Assembly: GCA_910584915.1 (NCBI GenBank)
Contig: CAJUDM010000009.1
Span: 62,001-126,000 of the forward strand
Direction of reading: 5' to 3'
DNA: 64,000 bases
Origin: an uncultured Lachnospiraceae bacterium
Lineage (GTDB): Bacteria; Bacillota; Clostridia; Lachnospirales; Lachnospiraceae
The notes under the pieces are model-generated. The model was not told where the DNA came from. It saw only the letters and a list, made by a program, of their open reading frames with translations, and searched no databases. This document shows, piece after piece, positions 7,780-16,386 of the stretch (position 1 is its first letter; each line of letters begins with the position of its first letter). The position numbers and the translations under genes were made by a program.

Positions 7780-10700
7780 ATGAGGAAAAAGATAGAAAAC
7801 AGGATTCTGAGCCTGCTTCTGTGTGCGGCGCTTGTATTCGGAAGTATTTCCATGAACGCCTACGCCGGGACGGAAGTGATGAAGGATGATCAGGTGAGAC
7901 AGGAGGAACATACCGGGCAGGAGACAGGCATGGAAAAGTCCGGCTCGGAGAGAGGGAATGGCTCCGGGGAGAAACCCGGGGCGGAAGGGGAGAGCGCTCC
8001 CGGAGAGAACTCCGAACAGGATAAGGGGAATGTATCGGGAAGCGCAAACGGATCAAAACAGGGAGATGATTCGGAAGGCAGAAAGGATAACGCTTCAGAA
8101 AAAGAGAATGATACGTTAAAAGGAGACGATTCCGGGAGGAGGGAAGACAGCCCGGGGAAGAATACCGGTTCAGAAAACAAAAGCGGTTCAGACGGGAAAA
8201 ATGACACAGAAGGGGAGAAAGCTGCGGTGACAGAACAGGATCGGGAGACGATATCCGGGAACGATCCGGACGATGTACAGAAGAAGCTCCCTCTTCCGGA
8301 GGAACAGTATCATTTTGTGGAGGAAGATCACAGGACCGTGGAGAGATGGCTGGAACTGTATTGCCCGAACGGATTTGAGGATCTGCTCACCTGTGACGAG
8401 AGCTGGTGGAGCGGGCTGTATGACTATGAAAAAGAGTATGCCGAGTTTCTGCTGGGACTCATTGTAGAACTGTCGGAGGATGTCTACGAGGAGCAGGATC
8501 TTTCCGAGTGCATCAGCATTCTAGAGGGCGGTGTGGATGCGGAGGATTTTTTCCGCGGCACGATTTATGAGGGGCTGACGCTGGAAGATCTGAAGGCACT
8601 GCAGGAGGCTGGGGGAACTCTGGAGGATCTGGCGAAAAAGAGTGATGGCGCAAGGCGCCGCGCGATGCCTGCGAGGGCGGTGGAGACCGGGAAAAAAGTG
8701 GCGAAGGTCAAAGTGTCCTCGACAGGTTATTCCGGGACAGGGCACGGCACGATCTACAAGATCACGCTGGGGGGAGTGCCCGCCCTGTGTATCAGCTACG
8801 GGAAGTCCTGCCGGAATTCCTATCTGTATCACGCGGAACCCGGCACTTACCAGAAAAAGGTGGGACGTTTGGGATATTTTGCGAGCCATGCCGATGTGAC
8901 AGGGGCGACCTATGTGGCATGCCAGATAGCGGCGTGGCTGATGATCGAGAGTGAGAACCTGAGTGAGACAAACGTAAAGAGCAGAGCGCAGGCGATGCTG
9001 AACATTTCTTCGGAAGAATCTATGGAAAAGATGCTCATGTACATCTGGAGCTTTTATTCTGCGGCGAGAACTTCCAGCTATGCTTATTATGAATATCGGT
9101 CGGACCATCCCAATGCACAGCTTCTGATCGTGTACAAGGAGCCGGATACGGATATCTATACGCCTCCTGTCAAGCCGGTAGATCCTGAGAAACCGGTGGA
9201 GCCGACGGACCCGGAGGATCCGAAGGTCGAAAATATCTCGTTGAAAGCGGAGGCGTCCTATGCGATAGAGATAAACAAGAGAGACTGGCAGACAGGCGTC
9301 GGGCTCTCCGGCTGTGAGGTGGAGATCTTTGAGGACGGAGAGTATCTCACAACGGTCACGACCGATGAGAATGGACATGCGGAGTATTCCGTGACAAAGG
9401 AAGCAGAGTTTTCCGCGTCCTACGACGGAGTGACGGTGACAAAGGAGGAGGCTGAGAACTCCCTGGCGGAGCAGGAGGCTGCGTTCCGGGCGGCGGCCTG
9501 CACCTACAGCACAGGTGAGATAACGGCGCCCCACGGCTATGTGTGGGAAGCGAATGAAAAGAGTGAGACGATAGAGGGAGGCGGGACGGCTTCTTTTGAA
9601 CTGACAGACGAGAGGACACTGGGAGCAGTGGAATTAGTCAAGTACGATACGGAGAGCGAATCGGCTGTGCAGCAGGGAGATGCGACGCTGGACGGCGCCT
9701 TGTACGGCATCTATGCGGCGGAGGATATCAGGCATCAGGACAAAAAGACCGGGATCATCTACCGTAAGGATGAGCTGGTGCAGAGCGCCGTTGTCGGCAG
9801 GACGCCGAAGAGAAACGGAGACGGTTATATCCTGAACACGGACGGCAGCCGCCATATCGCGGAACCGGGCGGGGAGATCGCCTATGAGGATACGCCGGGG
9901 AGAACGCTGTTCGGAGATCTGGAGCTGGGCAGCTATTATATCAGGGAAATACAGCCATCCGAGGGGTACATGCTGGATGAGGCAGTCTATCCGGTCACAT
10001 TTACCTATAAATGGCAGATGGTGAAAATAGAAAACAGAAACGAGACGGCGGGAGCGGCGGACAATGAACTGACGGCAGATGACAACAGTCCGTCGAGATC
10101 AGTTTTTTCCGGGGACCATGTGATCAAGCAGGGTATCCAGTTTGTGAAAACTTCCGACAATACGTTCCAGACGGAGTTGAGACCTATCCAGGGAGCTGGA
10201 TTTTCCGTGTATCTGATCAGTGAGCTGTCCGGCGTGAAGGATGGCAGCATCGCGCCGATGGGCGACGGATGGACAGCGGATGATATCATGACTTTCTATG
10301 AGTATGATTTTTCGGCAGAGAAGACGGCGGTGCTCTATAAGCGGACCGGACATGAGGAGTGGACGAAAGGGGATAAGCTGTGGCTGGAAGCCGATGGGGA
10401 AGCGGGCAGATATCATGTGAAAGAGATGTTTACGGATGCTGACGGGTGCATTGTCACACCGGAACTGCCCTATGGGACCTATGTGATTGCGGAGACGACC
10501 ACACCGGAACATCATGTCTGCGCAAAGCCTTTTATTGTCTCTGTCAAGATGGACGGCGGTGTGCTGTATACGGATGCGACGAAGCAGAAGACAGAAAAAA
10601 CCTATACGAAAGAGGAAGGGATCCGCTACGGCGACCACAGGGAGACGAAGGATAAAGAGGGCAGGGAGCTGCAACGGCAGCGCATCATCAACAATACGAT

Positions 10701-13407
10701 CACAAAGACTTTTCTGCGGGTTCTCAAAGCGGACCGGGAATTTACCGTGATTCCGGGGACTTACATAGAAGCGGAGGAGTTTGTGAGGGGAACAGTCCTG
10801 AAGGAAGGAGCTGAGTACCGGTTGAGATGTATTTCACTGCCGCTCAGTACGGAGAGCCTTATTGCTTTGAACTGGAAGTATGATGCGGAAGGCTTTCTGA
10901 GTTACTATGATCCGAACGCGAAGGCGATGACCGGGACAAAGGAACATCCTTTCCGGACCGGTTTTCTGAAACAGGAAGGCGTCATAAAGGACTGCTATAT
11001 CACGCTGCCGCAGGAGGTTCCCGTGGGGACTTATGAACTGGTGGAGATCACAGCGCCGGAGGGTTATGTGGTAAACGGAAGCGAACAGTCTGTTTCGGAC
11101 GACAGCATGGAGGGAGAGAACAGTTATGATATCATAGATACGCCGATTCCAAAGGTGATCTTTACGATCAACAACGGTGCGGTCTATCCGGACGGGCAGA
11201 TGGGGACAAACAAATATGCGCTGGTGGATGAGTATGGAAATCTGACAGTGACTGTACTGCAGGAAAATCAGGAACAGAAAGGCATTGTGGAGATCACAAA
11301 GCACGGGGAGCAGCTCGCTGGAGTCCATGAGGATGCGGAGACGCTGGCGGATAAACTGAAGGAGGAACCTTTCCGGGAGATCAGAAAAGCGCCGGAGGGA
11401 AGTCATCGGGATTCAGTGTTCGAGTATGAGGACGCTCCGGTGGAGGGAGCGGTATTTGAGGTCATCGCTGCAGAAGATATCTACAGTCAGGAACTGCAAA
11501 AAGATCTGTTTGACAGGTATCAGGTTTCTGCAGAAGACTATCTGATCCACACAAAAGGGGATGTTGTGGCGACGATCACGACGGACAGAAAAGGGTTTGG
11601 CTACGCGGCAGGCTTATATATCGGGAAGTATAAAATTACTGAGGTGACAGCGGGGGAGGGATTTATCCTGAACACGCGGGAGACGGAGTTTGAGATCACG
11701 CCGCAGAAGCAGGATATCAGCTTTGACATCCACACCGCTGACTATAAAAATGAGAGGCAGAAGCTGGAGATCTCGGTCGGGAAAGAGGACAGAGAGGACG
11801 GGAGCGCGCTTGCCGGGGCAGTGTATGGACTGTATGCGGAGGAGGATATCATGACGAATATCATCCTTGATGTCGATGCGGGAAAATGGATCGTGCGGGA
11901 TACGCCTGCGGTGCTCTATCCGGCGGACGCTTTGATAGCGTCCTGTGTGACCGGTGCGGACGGGAGGGCAGCCTTCGATGAGGACCTGCCGCTTGGAAAA
12001 TATTATATCAGAGAACTGGAGGCGCCGAAAGGATATCTGAACGCTTCCCTGTGTGTCTCCGTCGACGGCGGTTACCACAGTGTAAAGGGCGGGCAGGATA
12101 TTGAAAAGCAGGAGCACTACAGAACATTTCAGAACAGGAAGACACAGGCGCTTATCACAAAGCAGGATCTGGTGAATCAACAGGAGATCGACGGAGCGCT
12201 GATGGAAGTCAGGGAGATCGAGACTGACGAGGCGGGTGTTTTAAAGAAGGATGCCGCCGGAAATTATATTTCGAAGCCTGTTGCCGCCTGGATATCCAAA
12301 GCGGATGAGATTCATTACTTTTACAGAGATTCCGCGGGCTACCTGATCGAGACAGACGGGGGGAACGAGCCTTTGGACGGGATGGAACTTATCACGAAAA
12401 AAGGGCATCTGATAGAAGGGTTGCAGACGGGAAGAGTTTATCTGCTGTCGGAGCAGATGGCGCCTGACGGATATGGATATGCGGAGGATATTTTGTTTAA
12501 ACTCAAACAGGAACAGGCGGAGGGTAAGGATACCCTCACAGAGATAACGGACCTGTATTCTCCGGATGGAGAGACATGGAGCAGGGTGCCTGAAGATCTG
12601 CTTGTCATGTATGATGAGCGGGAGGCGCTGAAGGTCGAGAAATCCACGATCAAAATGACACAGAGGGAGGATACTTATCAGTATACTGTGGACAAACTGA
12701 AAAATATGACAGGAGAGAGTCTTGAGGAGTTTACGATGACAGACCATCTTCCGGCGCAGCTCTATCTGACGGAGCTCTGGACAGGCACCTACAATGAAAA
12801 CCTGCTATATGACGCGGAGTATATGACAAACAGAAGCGATGGCTGGATCCTGTGGGAGAGCGGCCTGTCGACCGGGGAAAACCATCATTTGCTGATCCCG
12901 AAAGAGCTGCGGACAAAACAGGAACATGTTATAAAATTCCGGCTGCGCTTCGGCACGGTGGGCGGTGATTTTGAGAAAGTGAAGCCCCCTGTGTATATGA
13001 CATATGTGTCACCTGATGCGGAGGGGACAATCATAAACGAAATAGAACTGACGGCAGAACACAACGGGAAAAAACTGAAGGATAAAGACCGGACGGAAAC
13101 AATTCTGTATCTGAAACAGATTTCCGGCTACGGACCAGAAGGCGGAGGAGGACCGCTGTACGAAGTCTCGGAGAACGGACTGGAAACCGGAGACAGGGAA
13201 TTGCTTCTCAGACGGCGGACCACTGGAAATTCCGGCGGAGAAGATACGGAGACCATAGAGGATGAGAGTGTTCCTAAAGCCGGACCGGGGGAAGGTACAG
13301 GTGCTCAGACGGGTGACCATGCGCCGTCCGGCGTGCTGTTCGCGCTGGCATTATTGACAGCTGTCGGCTTTATTGTACTCTCGCGCCTTGGAAAAAGAAA
13401 GGAGTGA
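7780..13407 (+). CDS. CnaB/SpaA-repeat wall-anchored surface protein
   Basis: A 1875-residue secreted protein. The start at 7780 follows GGAGGA and opens a signal peptide (MRKKIENRILSLLLCAALVF, cut near AYAG). A Ser/Gly/Asp/Glu-rich linker runs to about residue 165. Around residues 305-450 is a region like a thioester (TQxA) domain, with Cys337 in GVPALCISYG and Gln382 in ACQIAAW. From about residue 480 there are at least six CnaB/SpaA-type beta-sandwich repeats, each ending in motifs such as GSYYIREIQPSEGY, GTYELVEITAPEGY and GKYYIRELEAPKGY. The C-terminus has AQTGDHAP, a hydrophobic segment and RLGKRKE, a sorting-type anchor without a perfect LPXTG. No sortase is in the window. Adhesin or pilus subunit is the likely role. 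Confidence 0.85.
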   Translation: MRKKIENRILSLLLCAALVFGSISMNAYAGTEVMKDDQVRQEEHTGQETGMEKSGSERGNGSGEKPGAEGESAPGENSEQDKGNVSGSANGSKQGDDSEGRKDNASEKENDTLKGDDSGRREDSPGKNTGSENKSGSDGKNDTEGEKAAVTEQDRETISGNDPDDVQKKLPLPEEQYHFVEEDHRTVERWLELYCPNGFEDLLTCDESWWSGLYDYEKEYAEFLLGLIVELSEDVYEEQDLSECISILEGGVDAEDFFRGTIYEGLTLEDLKALQEAGGTLEDLAKKSDGARRRAMPARAVETGKKVAKVKVSSTGYSGTGHGTIYKITLGGVPALCISYGKSCRNSYLYHAEPGTYQKKVGRLGYFASHADVTGATYVACQIAAWLMIESENLSETNVKSRAQAMLNISSEESMEKMLMYIWSFYSAARTSSYAYYEYRSDHPNAQLLIVYKEPDTDIYTPPVKPVDPEKPVEPTDPEDPKVENISLKAEASYAIEINKRDWQTGVGLSGCEVEIFEDGEYLTTVTTDENGHAEYSVTKEAEFSASYDGVTVTKEEAENSLAEQEAAFRAAACTYSTGEITAPHGYVWEANEKSETIEGGGTASFELTDERTLGAVELVKYDTESESAVQQGDATLDGALYGIYAAEDIRHQDKKTGIIYRKDELVQSAVVGRTPKRNGDGYILNTDGSRHIAEPGGEIAYEDTPGRTLFGDLELGSYYIREIQPSEGYMLDEAVYPVTFTYKWQMVKIENRNETAGAADNELTADDNSPSRSVFSGDHVIKQGIQFVKTSDNTFQTELRPIQGAGFSVYLISELSGVKDGSIAPMGDGWTADDIMTFYEYDFSAEKTAVLYKRTGHEEWTKGDKLWLEADGEAGRYHVKEMFTDADGCIVTPELPYGTYVIAETTTPEHHVCAKPFIVSVKMDGGVLYTDATKQKTEKTYTKEEGIRYGDHRETKDKEGRELQRQRIINNTITKTFLRVLKADREFTVIPGTYIEAEEFVRGTVLKEGAEYRLRCISLPLSTESLIALNWKYDAEGFLSYYDPNAKAMTGTKEHPFRTGFLKQEGVIKDCYITLPQEVPVGTYELVEITAPEGYVVNGSEQSVSDDSMEGENSYDIIDTPIPKVIFTINNGAVYPDGQMGTNKYALVDEYGNLTVTVLQENQEQKGIVEITKHGEQLAGVHEDAETLADKLKEEPFREIRKAPEGSHRDSVFEYEDAPVEGAVFEVIAAEDIYSQELQKDLFDRYQVSAEDYLIHTKGDVVATITTDRKGFGYAAGLYIGKYKITEVTAGEGFILNTRETEFEITPQKQDISFDIHTADYKNERQKLEISVGKEDREDGSALAGAVYGLYAEEDIMTNIILDVDAGKWIVRDTPAVLYPADALIASCVTGADGRAAFDEDLPLGKYYIRELEAPKGYLNASLCVSVDGGYHSVKGGQDIEKQEHYRTFQNRKTQALITKQDLVNQQEIDGALMEVREIETDEAGVLKKDAAGNYISKPVAAWISKADEIHYFYRDSAGYLIETDGGNEPLDGMELITKKGHLIEGLQTGRVYLLSEQMAPDGYGYAEDILFKLKQEQAEGKDTLTEITDLYSPDGETWSRVPEDLLVMYDEREALKVEKSTIKMTQREDTYQYTVDKLKNMTGESLEEFTMTDHLPAQLYLTELWTGTYNENLLYDAEYMTNRSDGWILWESGLSTGENHHLLIPKELRTKQEHVIKFRLRFGTVGGDFEKVKPPVYMTYVSPDAEGTIINEIELTAEHNGKKLKDKDRTETILYLKQISGYGPEGGGGPLYEVSENGLETGDRELLLRRRTTGNSGGEDTETIEDESVPKAGPGEGTGAQTGDHAPSGVLFALALLTAVGFIVLSRLGKRKE

Positions 13408-13440
13408 AAAGCATTATAACATGATATAAAACGGAACAGA

Positions 13441-13487
13441 AAAGCCTCCGGCGGCATACAGTAAAAAAATGTGTGTTGGAGGCTTTT
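13441..13487 (+). terminator. Terminator hairpin overlapping the next ribosome site
   Basis: AAAAGCCTCC (13441-13450) pairs with GGAGGCTTTT (13478-13487), and a T run ends at the ATG of the S8 peptidase at 13489. The right arm contains GGAGG, the only good ribosome site for that gene. So one hairpin could both end the wall-protein transcript and hide the peptidase ribosome site. Confidence 0.65.
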
Positions 13488-13488
13488 T

Positions 13489-15297
13489 ATGCCTTCCTGT
13501 GAAGAAAAAGTTTACAGCAATGATTATTTTGGGGCGCTTTTTGATTTCTGGCCCCTGGAGGGCGAGTTTAATACTTTGCCGGCAGGGGCCTGCTATATGA
13601 AGATCAGTGAAGTGCTGGGGGTGCTGGAGATCGATAAGAGACGACTGGCACCGCTGTCATTTACAGACTATACTTACCGGTTCCTGCCAAAGCTTTATGC
13701 GCCGATGCAGAACGTGTCGTTCCCGCTGCTGAAATCCGGCATCCTTCAGGTGCAGCAGCCCCCTCTCAGCCTGACCGGACAGAATGTCATCATCGGTATA
13801 GCGGACACCGGAATAGATTATACTATGCCTGCGTTCCGCAGAGAGGATGGCAGCAGCCGCATTCTGGCGATCTGGGATCAGACGGTACCCTATGGATCTG
13901 TCTACGATGGACAGCCGGGAAACGGTGACAGGGATACTGACGATGCGAACGGCGGGGAGAGGGTGAGGCGCTGGAACGATGACAGCATAAAAAAGAGGGT
14001 ATCCATGGATGTCCCTTTCGGGACAGTATATACCAGAGAGGAGATCAATGACGCGCTGAAAAGTGAAAATCCTTTTATGAAGGTTCCGTCGAGGGATGCG
14101 GCAGGGCATGGCAGCGCTATGGCTGGCGCGGCAGGCGGCAGAGTGGGGGACGAGATCTATGGCGGCGCGGTGAACGCGGAGTTCGTCATAGTAAAATGCA
14201 AACAGGCGGACAGCGATCTCAGGCAGTTCTATTATATTGCGGAGGGGGCGGAAGCTTACAGTGAAACAGATATTATGCTGGCATATCGTTTTATGGACAG
14301 TTATTGCGAGCCTTTCCGCAGGCCGCTTGTATATTGTATGGGTATGGGGAGCAGCATGGGGCCTCACGACGGAACATCCCTGTTTTCCGAGTTTTTAAAT
14401 CATGTGGCAATGGAGCGGAGCCGCGCGGTCGTTGTATGCGGCGGAAACGAGGGCAATCAGGCAGGACATTTCAGCGGAATTGGCGACAGGGACGTGGAAC
14501 TGCGGACAGGGGAAGGAGTGGGCGGCTTTACACTGGAGATATGGGGCAGCATACCGGAGATATTCTCTATCATCCTTGTATCACCGGGCGGAGAGAGTAC
14601 AGCGGTTTTGAGCAGTATCGTAAGCGGAATCAAGCGGATCACATTTATTTTTGAGCAGACGGTTATCTATGCGGAGGCTGAACTGGCGGAACAGAGTTCG
14701 GGCAGGACGCTCATGGTGCTGCGCTTTGAGGATCCCACACCGGGTATCTGGCGTATTAAGATGCGGAATGCCGGTTCATTCCATATGTGGCTGCCTGTAA
14801 AGAGCTTTCTCGGGGGAGAAGTATACTTCCTGCAGCCGGATCCGGAGATCACACTGACAGAGCCTTCCTATACACAGGAGGCCATCACTGTCTCAGCTTA
14901 CGCGGATGCAACCGGCGCTTTCTGGAGCGAGAGCGGCAGGGGTTATGCGGTCGGCGGGCAGATCAAGCCGGATCTTGCGGCGCCGGGCGTGGATGTTCCG
15001 GTGCCCGCCAGGACGCCTGTGGCGCTTCCCGGACCTGCCGGCGCGGAGAGCATGGGGAGCCTGGGAAGTTTTACCGTGACCGGGAGCAGCATGTCCGCCG
15101 CGGTCACAGCGGGAGCGGTGGCACAGTTCCTGGAGTGGGCGATCGTGAGGGAAAATGATACCTTTATAAAAGGAAGGGAGATCAAGAGTTATCTGCAGAG
15201 AGGAGCATCGAAGGATGCAGGAACAGAGTATCCTGACAGGAGGTGGGGTTACGGAAAACTGAACTTACAGCAGGCGTTTGAGGCGTTACGGGTGTAG
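13489..15297 (+). CDS. S8 (subtilisin) family peptidase, Csp-like
   Basis: A 602-residue serine protease without a signal peptide. Start chosen at 13489, six bases after GGAGG. The full catalytic triad is present: Asp106 in ADTGID, His207 in AGHGSAMAG, Ser534 in GSSMSAAVTAG, with Asn320 (CGGNEGN) as oxyanion residue. A large insertion lies between the Asn and Ser blocks, and the overall layout follows the clostridial Csp family, some of whose members process spore cortex lytic enzymes during germination. A germination role is knowledge of the family, not shown here. Its position right after a wall protein would also allow a surface-processing role. It is not one of the degenerate Csp pseudoproteases. 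Confidence 0.85.
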   Translation: MPSCEEKVYSNDYFGALFDFWPLEGEFNTLPAGACYMKISEVLGVLEIDKRRLAPLSFTDYTYRFLPKLYAPMQNVSFPLLKSGILQVQQPPLSLTGQNVIIGIADTGIDYTMPAFRREDGSSRILAIWDQTVPYGSVYDGQPGNGDRDTDDANGGERVRRWNDDSIKKRVSMDVPFGTVYTREEINDALKSENPFMKVPSRDAAGHGSAMAGAAGGRVGDEIYGGAVNAEFVIVKCKQADSDLRQFYYIAEGAEAYSETDIMLAYRFMDSYCEPFRRPLVYCMGMGSSMGPHDGTSLFSEFLNHVAMERSRAVVVCGGNEGNQAGHFSGIGDRDVELRTGEGVGGFTLEIWGSIPEIFSIILVSPGGESTAVLSSIVSGIKRITFIFEQTVIYAEAELAEQSSGRTLMVLRFEDPTPGIWRIKMRNAGSFHMWLPVKSFLGGEVYFLQPDPEITLTEPSYTQEAITVSAYADATGAFWSESGRGYAVGGQIKPDLAAPGVDVPVPARTPVALPGPAGAESMGSLGSFTVTGSSMSAAVTAGAVAQFLEWAIVRENDTFIKGREIKSYLQRGASKDAGTEYPDRRWGYGKLNLQQAFEALRV

Positions 15298-15418
15298 GAG
15301 GATACGTTTTGATTATGAGAATACAGCGGATGGAATGTATGCTTGACTGTTAGATTTCAGGTATTGATATTAATACTGTGATGAATATAAATTTTACAGT
15401 TTTGCCGACAGGAAATGA

Positions 15419-15447
15419 TTGAAGAAGTTGTAAGTGTTGGGTATAAT
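15419..15447 (+). promoter_or_regulatory. Promoter of the toxin-antitoxin pair
   Basis: TTGAAG (15419-15424), a 17-bp spacer and TATAAT (15442-15447), about 85 bases before the antitoxin start. Confidence 0.55.
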
Positions 15448-15532
15448 ATAGATGTAAAGATTTAAAACTCGTGGATTGTCAAAGTGATACGACAGCGATA
15501 TAAATTCCAGAATAAATATGGAGGTGACATAT

Positions 15533-15799
15533 ATGACTTTACGGCAGGAAGCATATGCTATGATTGATTCTTTACCGGATGATGACAGTGTTAAATTCTT
15601 TATAGATATGATCAGGCGGTTTAATGTGGTCGCCAGAAGAACAGAAGGGATATCTGGAACGAAAAATTCATTTTCAGAAAAAAGGCAGGTATTTTTACAC
15701 ATGGAGGAACTCAAAAGGAAGTATCCATTCCCAAAAGATTATGACTATGAACAAGCCAGAAGGGAGTCCATGGAAGAGAAATATGGTTGCGTTAATTGA
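15533..15799 (+). CDS. Antitoxin-like protein next to a PIN toxin
   Basis: An 88-residue protein, start at 15533 after GGAGGTG (an upstream in-frame Met at 15518 lies before that site). It is short and charged, with an N-terminal helix (RQEAYAMIDSLPDDDSVKFFIDMIRRF) of the kind found in small clostridial antitoxins encoded directly before PIN nucleases. Its last 17 bases overlap the toxin start, which is typical of translational coupling. No DNA-binding fold can be named with confidence. Confidence 0.65.
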   Translation: MTLRQEAYAMIDSLPDDDSVKFFIDMIRRFNVVARRTEGISGTKNSFSEKRQVFLHMEELKRKYPFPKDYDYEQARRESMEEKYGCVN

Positions 15800-16191
15800 T
15801 ACCAATGTTATATTGAACTATATTACGGATCGCGATGATAAGTTTCGGGAATCTTCAAAGATGGTTATGGACTTATGTTCTCAGGGAAAGGTTGACGGAT
15901 ATATTGCTTTTCATTCGTTGTCAATTATATGGTATTCTTCGGATTCCGGATGAGGGAAAACGAATGTGGTTAAAGGATATTTGCAGGGTGCTGACAGTCG
16001 TGGGCGCTTCACATGAGCAGGTTTTAGAGGCGATAGAAAATGTGAAGTTTAAAGATTTTGAGGACTGTCTGCAGGATGAATGCGCCAGAATGGTAAGTGC
16101 AGATTGTCTGGTAACGTGTAATTTAAAAGATTTTAAGGAGGCCAAAACAAAGGTTTACAGCCCGGATGAGTTTGTGGCGCTATTAGAGTAA
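15783..16191 (+). pseudogene. Frameshifted PIN-domain toxin
   Basis: The frame starting at 15783 begins MVALIDTNVILNYITDRDDKF, the N-terminus of a VapC-like PIN ribonuclease with its first acidic residue. It stops at 15951-15953 after WYSSDSG. The rest of the domain (GKRMWLKDICRVL, then ECARMVSADCLVTCNLKDF with the C-terminal acidic residues) continues in the +1 frame to 16191. The frame changes near 15935, in TGGTATTC: a loss of two bases (or gain of one) restores an unbroken ~136-residue PIN protein. Either the toxin is inactivated while its antitoxin is kept, or there is a sequencing error. Confidence 0.8.
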
Positions 16192-16386
16192 TTTTGTAGA
16201 GCATAAAGATATAAAAGGTATAATAAAGAGTATTTATTTGAAATAAAAAATATATATGAGAAAAATAGACGAAGATATGGCACAAGTACCACAACAGCGT
16301 CAGACATGCTCTGCCTCGAAAAATGTATGGTACGTTTCCGAATGCCGGCTGCTTTCATTTGAGAGTTTATGGAGAGAGGAAAACCG

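Noticed and set aside
13250..13407. Classical LPXTG sorting motif in the CnaB protein
   Set aside because: No LPXTG is present. AQTGDHAP with a hydrophobic segment and basic tail is anchor-like but noncanonical, so it is described as such.
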